DNA of 58,186 nt from Flammeovirgaceae bacterium (GTDB taxonomy: Bacteria; Bacteroidota; Bacteroidia; Cytophagales; Cyclobacteriaceae), in the NCBI GenBank assembly GCA_021299455.1, contig JAJTGQ010000087.1:1-58186 (forward strand). The letters are read 5' to 3'. This document shows, one piece after another, positions 7,837-14,727 of the stretch; the stretch's first letter is position 1, and the number at the start of each line of letters is the position of its first letter. Position numbers and translations under genes: made by a program. The notes beneath the pieces are model-generated. The model saw nothing but the letters and a program-made list of their open reading frames with translations. It ran no database searches and had not been told where the DNA came from.

Positions 7837-9792
7837 CTATTCTCTTTGAAAGGTAACCTGCCGCAGAATCGTCTTGCCCATTGGTACTAGCTCGCGATTT
7901 TCCTGTTTTCGGGTTTTTTCGTTCAGAAAAACCCCGGTGATTTTGGAGTCATCGCCCGCCAAATTTGGCGCGGTTGGCAACAGGTATCTTGCAAAACCCA
8001 GAGGGCTATATTGGTAATCATGAAATCCCGAAACCGGGAAATTCTTACTGATTGTCTCTTGACCGGAAATTGGCAACGCGTAGACTAACGACCCATAAGT
8101 GAAATAGACCTCATCCTCCTTAAATGAGTGCTCTTTAACGCTTGTTTTGAAAGCAACTTCAAAGTCCATCAACTCCTTTTCAAATCGGAAGACTAGTAAA
8201 TCACCTTCTTTTTGGTAATCTACAGACGAAGTAATTTCATCCGCCCAGGCAGGTTTACGGATTTTCAGCGTTAGTGTCTTATTGCCGCTTTTTTCAACCA
8301 CAAATCGTATGGAATTACTGTACGGATAATCTGTTATTTCTTTGATCAACACATTTTCGCCATTTATTTCAGTGCTTACTTCAGATGGCCCTAACAAAGT
8401 GGCAACCAAGCCCTCAGTGTCTTTCATCCACATACTTTGAACATAGTAGGGTCCTATACGGCCAGCATTAGGCACACAACAAACTGCAGCATCCTGATGA
8501 GCCGGGGAATACTTATAACGGGTTTGTTTTGGCTGAGTGGTATCATCATTGCGCTTACCGTTCATCGAGAAAGAGTTATCCGTTTTTAAATAGGCAATCG
8601 CGCTGTGCTGTGGGTGTCGGGCACCTTGCGCTGCATTAAAAAATACCCGCTCCACTTTTTCCGCGTACTCCATAGCGCCAGTCTTTCCCAAGAGACTTAT
8701 GTAGGAATGCATCAACTCGTGTGTAGAACAAAACTCATAGCCAGTAGTGGTTGCATCCGCTTCTCGTTGTCCAATCCATTCGTCTCCTATCGGCCCACCT
8801 GAAGGAGCTGTTGTGCCGGCAATTTTCTTGAGGAAGTTATCCAATGCATTCATTAATTCAGGATCTTCGGATAAATAAGCCGCTGCCGACAATGCACGGA
8901 GGTGCTCAAACGTATGCGCGCCATGCCCGCGAAGTTTATAAGCACTATCCATCAATTTCGGTATCTGTGCATCTTCGTTCAGTTTATTCGCAGAAAAATC
9001 TTTATAAAGGAAAACACAATAGGATTTGTACTCACTTTTTTTGGTGAGTTGGAATAGTCGTTCAAATATGTCTGTAATCATTAACCCATGTGTCAGTCCG
9101 CCCGCATCGGGGTTAGTAGAGTAGAATGGATGAGACGCATTGATTGGATAGTTGTTTATAATATTTTGAGCAGCTTTTTCTATTGCGTCTAGCACTTTCT
9201 CGTCTTGGGTATATTCATACCAACCTAAAAGTCCTCTAAGCAACGTTGCTTTAGACCAAAGCTCTCCGTTTTCATTGTCAAACTTATACCTCAGTTCCTG
9301 ATCATAGATCCCTAAGTAACCATCTTCATCTTGTGTGTGAAGTATTTTGTTTACGTATTTTTCTGCTCTTGCCAGGTGATAAGCATTGCCCGTTAGAATT
9401 GCGTTACGTAGGTAGCCGTCCCACCAATTGCTTTGGGTTTCTGAGTTCCACCAAAGAAATTGAACCTGCCACAGGCCGTCATCAGTGATAGCCCCCACGT
9501 CTTTCGTTTTCACGCTTTTTGAAAGTCTGTCCTTTCCATAAATATCGTCTTTCAAAATCAAGTCGGGCACGATGCTATCCAAATGCCCGGTGAAGCCATC
9601 CAAATCGCCAACCATTTGCTTCTCGAGCCAACCGGTTGGTTTAATTTCTGAAAGGCGTAAGAGCTGAAGTTTTTCAGAGAGACTTTGGTGTTGTTCAGTT
9701 TCTTGAAGTTGTCCTGAGCGTTGTTTAGAGCAGCTTGTGACAAGAACAGTGCCTAAAAAAACAAAGGTTAATAGATTAAGTGCTTTAGCCAT
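7837..9792 (-). CDS. GH127-type (DUF1680) beta-L-arabinofuranosidase-like lipoprotein
   Basis: I chose the ATG at 9792 because it gives a clean lipoprotein signal (MAKALNLLTF..., lipobox V-T-S-C) and 651 residues; the open frame extends further upstream to 9846 but only adds a poor N-terminus. The protein is a DUF1680 (alpha/alpha)6 barrel. The unusual thiol/zinc site of GH127 enzymes is recognisable: a Glu-x-Cys pair in YEFCSTHE (Glu353, Cys355) and a Cys-Cys pair in AAVCCVPN (Cys438, Cys439). In the family one of the two adjacent Cys acts as nucleophile. GH127/GH146 relatives remove beta-L-arabinofuranose from plant glycans or glycoproteins; other DUF1680 members have other sugars, so the substrate is uncertain. 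It is divergent from the AraC-type gene. Confidence 0.82.
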   Translation of the reverse strand: MAKALNLLTFVFLGTVLVTSCSKQRSGQLQETEQHQSLSEKLQLLRLSEIKPTGWLEKQMVGDLDGFTGHLDSIVPDLILKDDIYGKDRLSKSVKTKDVGAITDDGLWQVQFLWWNSETQSNWWDGYLRNAILTGNAYHLARAEKYVNKILHTQDEDGYLGIYDQELRYKFDNENGELWSKATLLRGLLGWYEYTQDEKVLDAIEKAAQNIINNYPINASHPFYSTNPDAGGLTHGLMITDIFERLFQLTKKSEYKSYCVFLYKDFSANKLNEDAQIPKLMDSAYKLRGHGAHTFEHLRALSAAAYLSEDPELMNALDNFLKKIAGTTAPSGGPIGDEWIGQREADATTTGYEFCSTHELMHSYISLLGKTGAMEYAEKVERVFFNAAQGARHPQHSAIAYLKTDNSFSMNGKRNDDTTQPKQTRYKYSPAHQDAAVCCVPNAGRIGPYYVQSMWMKDTEGLVATLLGPSEVSTEINGENVLIKEITDYPYSNSIRFVVEKSGNKTLTLKIRKPAWADEITSSVDYQKEGDLLVFRFEKELMDFEVAFKTSVKEHSFKEDEVYFTYGSLVYALPISGQETISKNFPVSGFHDYQYSPLGFARYLLPTAPNLAGDDSKITGVFLNEKTRKQENRELVPMGKTILRQVTFQRE

Positions 9793-9854
9793 GTGAGTTA
9801 AATTATCAACAAACATATCCATTCTGAAACAACTGAGTCGAAACAAAACAATCG

Positions 9855-9893
9855 AATAATAGCACTATATTGTACATAAATATCTAATAATAG
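9855..9893 (+). repeat. AATAATAG direct repeat, 31-bp period, in araC/GH127 intergenic region
   Basis: AATAATAG occurs at 9855-9862 and again at 9886-9893, a start-to-start distance of 31 bp, close to three helical turns. The bases that follow are also alike (CACTATATT versus TGATATT). Paired direct half-sites on one face of the helix are characteristic of AraC-family operators. Confidence 0.5.
9858..9872 (-). promoter_or_regulatory. Putative AraC-family binding site / promoter element, copy 2
   Basis: The minus strand reads CAATATAGTGCTATT, identical to 5229-5215. It lies in the intergenic region shared by the GH127 gene (ends 66 bp before the chosen start codon) and the divergent AraC-family gene (46 bp to its ATG). 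It overlaps one arm of the AATAATAG direct repeat. Likely operator for both genes. Confidence 0.55.
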
Positions 9894-9917
9894 TGATATT
9901 CGTAACTATTCTGTACC

Positions 9918-10769
9918 ATGAAGGCTTCCTTTGAAGATATCCAATCGAAGAAGAAAGATCAATCGTTTTTAGCCTATTCGTTTAGTACCAAACAATTTAA
10001 ATTCAAATGGCACTATCATCCGGAATACGAATTGACTCTGATCACCAGGGGCAGCGGAAAACGGTTTGTTGGAGATAGCTATCACGACTTTACTTCTGGT
10101 GACTTGGTCTTGATAGGGACAAACCTCCCCCACACGTGGGTTAGTGAACTGACAGACTCCCGCCTATCATCAGCTGTTGTCATACAGTTCTCTTGCAATT
10201 TAATTGAGTCGTTGCTCGATTTGCCGGAATTTCAGTCTATCAAAAAAATGCTTTCTCAGGCAAATCGTGGTTTGCATTTTTCCACAAAGCAATCAAATGG
10301 GTTAATCACAAAAATAAGTAAGCTGACAGAAAAGAGTGGTGTTGAAAAAATTTCATTTCTCTTGATGGTTTTGAGCGAATTGGCGGAACAAAAAACAGCC
10401 TTCCTTTCCTCAGCTAAGTTTGAACCAGCCATCGGTGACAAAAATGAAAAGCGGATCAATACGGTATGCGAATACATTCAAAAGAATTCAACTAAAAAAT
10501 TTACGCTAGGTCAAATTGCTCAACTTATTCATCTTTCAGAAAGCGCTTTCTGTAAATTTTTTAAAAGGTTGACAGGAAAAACGTTTTCAGATTACGTGAA
10601 TGAAGTACGAATTGGTCACGCGTGCCAAATGCTAATTGAAACTGACAAACCCATTTCAGATGTAGCATGGAAGACTGGCTTTGAAAGCCTCACTTATTTT
10701 AACCGGGTTTTCCTAAAAAAGAAAAAAATGAGACCTAAGGAATTCAGGGCGAAACATTTTTCAGGCTAA
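9918..10769 (+). CDS. AraC-family transcriptional regulator with cupin sensor domain
   Basis: 283 residues. The N-terminal cupin (about 25-100) shows HYHPEYELTLITRGSG with His32, His34 and Glu36, and a second short block NLPHTW with His72; such domains bind sugars or other small ligands. The C-terminal HTH_18 region (about 180-280) has a first helix-turn-helix around LGQIAQLIHLSESAFCKFFK (197-216) and a second around ISDVAWKTGFESLTYFNRVF (246-265), ending in the typical K-x-x-P-K-E-F-R. It is divergent from the GH127 gene and convergent with the haloperoxidase-like gene (5 bp between stops). A shared 15-base element upstream of GH127 and of the PhyH operon suggests that these are its targets; that is inference. 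Confidence 0.9.
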   Translation: MKASFEDIQSKKKDQSFLAYSFSTKQFKFKWHYHPEYELTLITRGSGKRFVGDSYHDFTSGDLVLIGTNLPHTWVSELTDSRLSSAVVIQFSCNLIESLLDLPEFQSIKKMLSQANRGLHFSTKQSNGLITKISKLTEKSGVEKISFLLMVLSELAEQKTAFLSSAKFEPAIGDKNEKRINTVCEYIQKNSTKKFTLGQIAQLIHLSESAFCKFFKRLTGKTFSDYVNEVRIGHACQMLIETDKPISDVAWKTGFESLTYFNRVFLKKKKMRPKEFRAKHFSG

Positions 10770-10774
10770 CCACT

Positions 10775-12094
10775 CTACTTTCTAGTGACCACTCGCTGCG
10801 CAATCAACTCACCTACAGCCCTACCCTGTTTCCCGCCCACCTCAAAGGCAGGTCGGTAGTGTATGCCTCCATACATTCGACTTATACCTGCTTCTTCTGC
10901 CGCCTGGTAAAAGGACGTAAACTTTCTGGCACCCATACCAAACTCAACTTCTGTTGAATCGGTAAAGGCATAATTGTCACCAAACAATTTGGTCAACGCT
11001 ACCGAAGCCGATGAAGAAATGACGCTGTGACCACTTGTATATTCCGGAAATGGAGGTGTCTGCAAGATAGGCACCCAATCTTCGTTAATGTATTGATTGA
11101 TATACGTCTCTGGACGGATGACGCGACTTCTATACTTTTCGTCCCAGCAACTGATGAAACCATCTACCAGAGATAAAGAAACTCTAACATAAGCTTCTGT
11201 CGATTGGGCCATCGTGGCTTTTGTTTGTGCACATACGGTTCTGGTAATATTGATCCAATGGCCACCGGGAGAAATCTTTTTGGTGGCGAACATGACGTGA
11301 CCACGTACATTCATAGCAAAAGGATTGCAATCCCAGAAACTTGCAATGTTTCGTTGCTCCTCCGTAATATTCTTTACCACTTCAAAAACCTCAAAAGCCT
11401 CCTTATAGAACTGACTAGTCTTCTCAACCGAAAAGGGCGTTGGAGGAACCGGCTTAAATTGGGCAGCAGAATCAATCACAAAAGGTCTGATTTTATTCCA
11501 ATGGGGTTCAACTGCATCCATATATGCCGGTGGCGTTGGTTTCCAGGTGGCTGGGTTGTTTTCTATTGAATACTTCGGGAAACTCCGTGACTGCTTATAG
11601 TTATCTTTTGACGACCATGTTAGAATATGTGCCGCCACCTGATCACCATAGGCTATTGATCTATCAAACACATCGTCAGGAATTCCAGTTGCCTTGTATT
11701 CTTTCATGACCTGTTCAATAAAAATATCCAAGTCTGCCTCCGAAAATATCAGCGTCCTACCAACTTTTAACATGGCTTGCGTGGCTGCCAAGTCAAAACT
11801 ATATTCTAATGCGCGGTCTGGCTTGGGCACCGCTTCCAATCCATTCAACTGGCCAGCCAAAGTTCTGTAACTAGAGTCTTGCTGGATAGCGGCTTCATAC
11901 GCAGCAACGCTAACATAGGTATAAATTCTGCTCGCCACTGGCGGAGAAAAGATGTCATGCACGATTCGGTCTGTGATCGCCTTCATTGATCGGTGCAGGA
12001 ACTCCGGGCTCTTCGCTTTTTCCGTATACTCACTATTGTTCGAAGCGCAACTGGTTATAACCACCAGCAAAAAACCAAAACCTGTTAATCTCAT
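10775..12094 (-). CDS. Vanadium-dependent haloperoxidase-like PAP2 superfamily lipoprotein
   Basis: 439 residues with a lipoprotein signal (lipobox I-T-S-C, Cys16). The three blocks of the PAP2/vanadium haloperoxidase superfamily are in order: K-x6-R-P at 320-328 (KYRSRVIRP), T-S-G-H at 353-356, and S-R-x5-H at 405-412 (SRMYGGIH). These hold vanadate or phosphate, with His356 and His412 as the two essential histidines. The Asp that usually follows four residues after the last His is Ala here (416), so hydrogen bonding to that His differs from the best-studied enzymes. The protein could be a haloperoxidase or an acid phosphatase; the long helical N-terminal half favours the haloperoxidase-like branch. 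It follows the DUF2442 gene by 6 bp and may be the last gene of the propeller-protein unit. Confidence 0.82.
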   Translation of the reverse strand: MRLTGFGFLLVVITSCASNNSEYTEKAKSPEFLHRSMKAITDRIVHDIFSPPVASRIYTYVSVAAYEAAIQQDSSYRTLAGQLNGLEAVPKPDRALEYSFDLAATQAMLKVGRTLIFSEADLDIFIEQVMKEYKATGIPDDVFDRSIAYGDQVAAHILTWSSKDNYKQSRSFPKYSIENNPATWKPTPPAYMDAVEPHWNKIRPFVIDSAAQFKPVPPTPFSVEKTSQFYKEAFEVFEVVKNITEEQRNIASFWDCNPFAMNVRGHVMFATKKISPGGHWINITRTVCAQTKATMAQSTEAYVRVSLSLVDGFISCWDEKYRSRVIRPETYINQYINEDWVPILQTPPFPEYTSGHSVISSSASVALTKLFGDNYAFTDSTEVEFGMGARKFTSFYQAAEEAGISRMYGGIHYRPAFEVGGKQGRAVGELIAQRVVTRK

Positions 12095-12100
12095 CTCTTC

Positions 12101-12445
12101 TTATTTAACAACGTATAAAACTTCCTCCGCTTGTTCAGAAACAAAATCATAGAGTACATCAATTGAAAATATTACGTCCTCGTTTTTTCCCCAAAAAATA
12201 TTCCCGTTTTGCACATTGAATTTCTTAAACTTCTCTATGGCAAAGTATTTGAGGTTTGCCCCCTTAACGTATCGATGAAACAAGGGTAGAAAATCAACCA
12301 CTTTAACTTCACCCGTACTGAATTTTATTGAAATCACGAAGTCATGGACGTAGCTGGCCGAGAGAACCAAAACTACTTTCTCTTTAGTTTTAGTCTTATT
12401 ACCTCGCAGGTTACGTCTTGTTGATAAATGAACACTTTTTGCCAT
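12101..12445 (-). CDS. DUF2442 domain protein
   Basis: 114 residues from the ATG at 12445. The core from about residue 30 (ASYVHDFVISIKFSTGEVKVVDFLPLF) is the small beta-rich DUF2442 domain. The first ~27 residues overlap the end of the DUF4160 gene by 73 bp in another frame and are basic and unlike the family, so translation may really start later, for example at a TTG near 12370. DUF2442 and DUF4160 genes commonly occur as neighbours and have been suspected of forming a small two-gene module; no function is established. It is 6 bp upstream of the haloperoxidase-like gene. Confidence 0.65.
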   Translation of the reverse strand: MAKSVHLSTRRNLRGNKTKTKEKVVLVLSASYVHDFVISIKFSTGEVKVVDFLPLFHRYVKGANLKYFAIEKFKKFNVQNGNIFWGKNEDVIFSIDVLYDFVSEQAEEVLYVVK

Positions 12446-12684
12446 TTCTCGATTATTTTTACTTTGTAAGCCTTTAGAAAAACTGATACTTCGTTTACTT
12501 GAGTTTGATTCAAAGGTTTTTTACCCTTTACTTTCCTAAACAACAAAATTAAGTCATTCTCGTGAATCAAAAAATCAACCTTACACTCTTGCTCTCGACC
12601 TACTTGAACATGCACATGGATTGGAAGATGATCATTGGAATAAAATCGAATCACATAATTCAGATATTGAAATATCTTAGGCAT
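12373..12684 (-). CDS. DUF4160 domain protein
   Basis: 103 residues, no signal. The N-terminus MPKIFQYLNYVIRFYSNDHLPIHVHV matches the DUF4160 pattern of M-P-x-I, a hydrophobic strand, then Y-x-N-D-H-x-P-x-H-x-H-V. The clustered histidines (about 19-26) suggest a metal or nucleic-acid site, but no activity is known. It lies 15 bp after the GH65 gene and overlaps the start of the DUF2442 gene. The pair looks like an insertion into the carbohydrate operon rather than a part of its chemistry. Confidence 0.75.
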   Translation of the reverse strand: MPKIFQYLNYVIRFYSNDHLPIHVHVQVGREQECKVDFLIHENDLILLFRKVKGKKPLNQTQVNEVSVFLKAYKVKIIEKWQKVFIYQQDVTCEVIRLKLKRK

Positions 12685-12699
12685 AGATAAGTTCCAAAA

Positions 12700-14727
12700 C
12701 TACTTCACTGAAAAACTGACTTTTGTCACTCCAACACCTTTTATCTCCAATGATTTCCAGGTCTTTGGCAGCTTGGTTTTTATTTGCGTGATGCCTGCAT
12801 CAGAAATGGTTAATCCACCAAATCCATTCATGACGGCTTGTAAAAATCCTCCTGCTCCGGTTGCAAAATAAGGATTGGTTCCACCCGCGGTCTCTGACAA
12901 CACACCAAAGGGAGGCACTTCGTTTGGCTTGTAAGATTTTGCAAACAGCTCCGTTGCTTTCTCCAGGTTTCCCATTCGAGAATAGATGGCAGATAGTGCT
13001 GAATGCCCCATTGCTGGACCTTCGGGTGAGTAGCGGGGCTCATAGTACTTCAGGTCTTTTTCAATCTGGGCTTTGTCTGTAATGAAGTCTAAGGGAAATG
13101 CCAACAAATTTACGTCTCCTTGCTTGATAGTTACACCATCATAAGTAGCATTTTCCTTTGTCGTACCATCAGGAAATTTCAAGATCGGTATATTCTGCGC
13201 AACCACTTCCCAATCGGGATTAGGAGCAAGGCCCATCTCCTTGGCTGCCTGGGTCGCATACTGAAGTACAGTAATAGCCATGCCATTGGTGAACGCATTG
13301 TTGTCAATATTTTCTTGCCATTCGTTTGCACCAATTACGTTGTTGATCTCAAATTTCCCTGGACCTTTTCGCTCGACTCTACTCGCCCAGAAATCAGCTA
13401 CTTCCTTTAGCATTGGATAGCCTCTGTCCTTAAGCCATTGTTTGTCTTTTGTCACTTGGTAATACTTCCAAAAAGCCCAGCCAACGCAACCGGTGATGTG
13501 CTGCTGAAACGGACCCGTTAATGCCCAAACGGGAGTATCTTCGGTGCCCTCAGCCGATGATTCCCAGGGGAACATCGCCCCTTTGTAGCCATGCGAAAAT
13601 GCATTCTGCTTGGCGGCAGCCAAGCGGTTGAACCTATACTCTAATATTGACTTGGCAATCTCTGGCTGCAGCATAAGGATAGGCGGATACATCCATAACT
13701 CAGTGTCCCAAAATACGTGTCCGTTATATCCGAGCCCGGAAAGACCCATGGGAGAAAGGCTCAACCCTGTACCTTCTCTCGCAAAGGAGTAAAGATGATA
13801 TAATGCAAATCGAACATCCTTTTGAGTTTGCAAATCACCCTCAATTACAATATCGCTCTTCCACAATTTTTCCCATTCTGCTAAATGGCGTTGGAGTAAT
13901 CGTTCCGTTCCTTCCAATCGCGCAAAGATCGTAAGTCGCTCCGCTTCATTCAACGGATCTTGAAAGTTCACGGTAGAAGTGGCTGAAGAAACAACGCTAA
14001 ACGAATAGCTCTCTCCGGCTTTTAAACTCTTATTGAACTTTGCGAGATGCATACTGTAGTCCCAATCTTCGTGAATGAGATCAGGTTCTTGCCCATGGGG
14101 CTCCGAAAAAATAATGCTATTACTAGCGGCAACTGTGTGCTTACCAGAGGGGCTTTTTCCTACTGAAGATAACAAGGGCAACTTCACATGAGGCCGATCT
14201 ATTTCGCTATATGTATTGCGCACATCGGCCAAGTGATTAGGAGCTTCAATTACACTCATCGGTGTCACGTTGACATCCTTTTTTGCTTTTAATTCCACAA
14301 TCGACATGGCTGTGTAGGGCAAGTGTCGAAGTGCCATCATCGAGTGCTTCACCGAAAGTTTATCACCCACATCAAAAGTTGTTACTAAAATTGCTTTCTT
14401 CATATCTAGCGTTTGGTGGTAGTTAGAGATATCTCTAATGCCCATTCTCCTACCATCCACATCCAAATTCATATTGGCATGGTTGAAGGTCTTCAAAATA
14501 TTGGAAACACGTCCACGCTGATAATAATCATAAACGCCATTCAATACTACATCTTTTACTCTCATCGGATCAGGAGAGGATACCAAGCCGATCATGCCAT
14601 TAGCCACGGCTACTCCGTAATAATTGTTAGGGTCAATGGCTTTGGCTTCGATGAGCCACGGGTCGCTTTGCTGAGAAAAAACTTCAACTCCGCACAGAAT
14701 TAAGATCAACGTGAGCAAATGCTTCAT
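12700..14727 (-). CDS. Secreted GH65 family glycoside hydrolase
   Basis: 675 residues with a signal peptide (1-19, ending V-F-S-Q-Q). The (alpha/alpha)6 barrel of GH65 is visible through FWDTELWMYPPI (339-350) and GANEWQENIDNNAFTN (466-481), where Glu469 is the general acid equivalent of maltose/kojibiose phosphorylases. Most bacterial GH65 proteins are cytoplasmic phosphorylases; export to the periplasm, where phosphate-dependent cleavage would waste the sugar phosphate, favours a hydrolase such as the acid trehalase or glucosyl-galactose glucosidase branch. Substrate is probably an alpha-glucoside such as trehalose, kojibiose or a glucosyl disaccharide. Its ATG overlaps the stop codon of the propeller protein gene upstream (ATGA at 14727-14724), so the two are translationally coupled. 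Confidence 0.85.
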   Translation of the reverse strand: MKHLLTLILILCGVEVFSQQSDPWLIEAKAIDPNNYYGVAVANGMIGLVSSPDPMRVKDVVLNGVYDYYQRGRVSNILKTFNHANMNLDVDGRRMGIRDISNYHQTLDMKKAILVTTFDVGDKLSVKHSMMALRHLPYTAMSIVELKAKKDVNVTPMSVIEAPNHLADVRNTYSEIDRPHVKLPLLSSVGKSPSGKHTVAASNSIIFSEPHGQEPDLIHEDWDYSMHLAKFNKSLKAGESYSFSVVSSATSTVNFQDPLNEAERLTIFARLEGTERLLQRHLAEWEKLWKSDIVIEGDLQTQKDVRFALYHLYSFAREGTGLSLSPMGLSGLGYNGHVFWDTELWMYPPILMLQPEIAKSILEYRFNRLAAAKQNAFSHGYKGAMFPWESSAEGTEDTPVWALTGPFQQHITGCVGWAFWKYYQVTKDKQWLKDRGYPMLKEVADFWASRVERKGPGKFEINNVIGANEWQENIDNNAFTNGMAITVLQYATQAAKEMGLAPNPDWEVVAQNIPILKFPDGTTKENATYDGVTIKQGDVNLLAFPLDFITDKAQIEKDLKYYEPRYSPEGPAMGHSALSAIYSRMGNLEKATELFAKSYKPNEVPPFGVLSETAGGTNPYFATGAGGFLQAVMNGFGGLTISDAGITQIKTKLPKTWKSLEIKGVGVTKVSFSVK

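Noticed and set aside
9792-9846. Upstream start (9846) for the GH127-type gene
   Set aside because: It is a TTG that would put 18 residues before an otherwise perfect lipoprotein signal; the ATG at 9792 is the better start.
12101-12684. DUF4160/DUF2442 pair called as a proven toxin-antitoxin system
   Set aside because: Neither family has an established toxin or antitoxin activity; only the pairing is known, so it is reported as a hypothesis.
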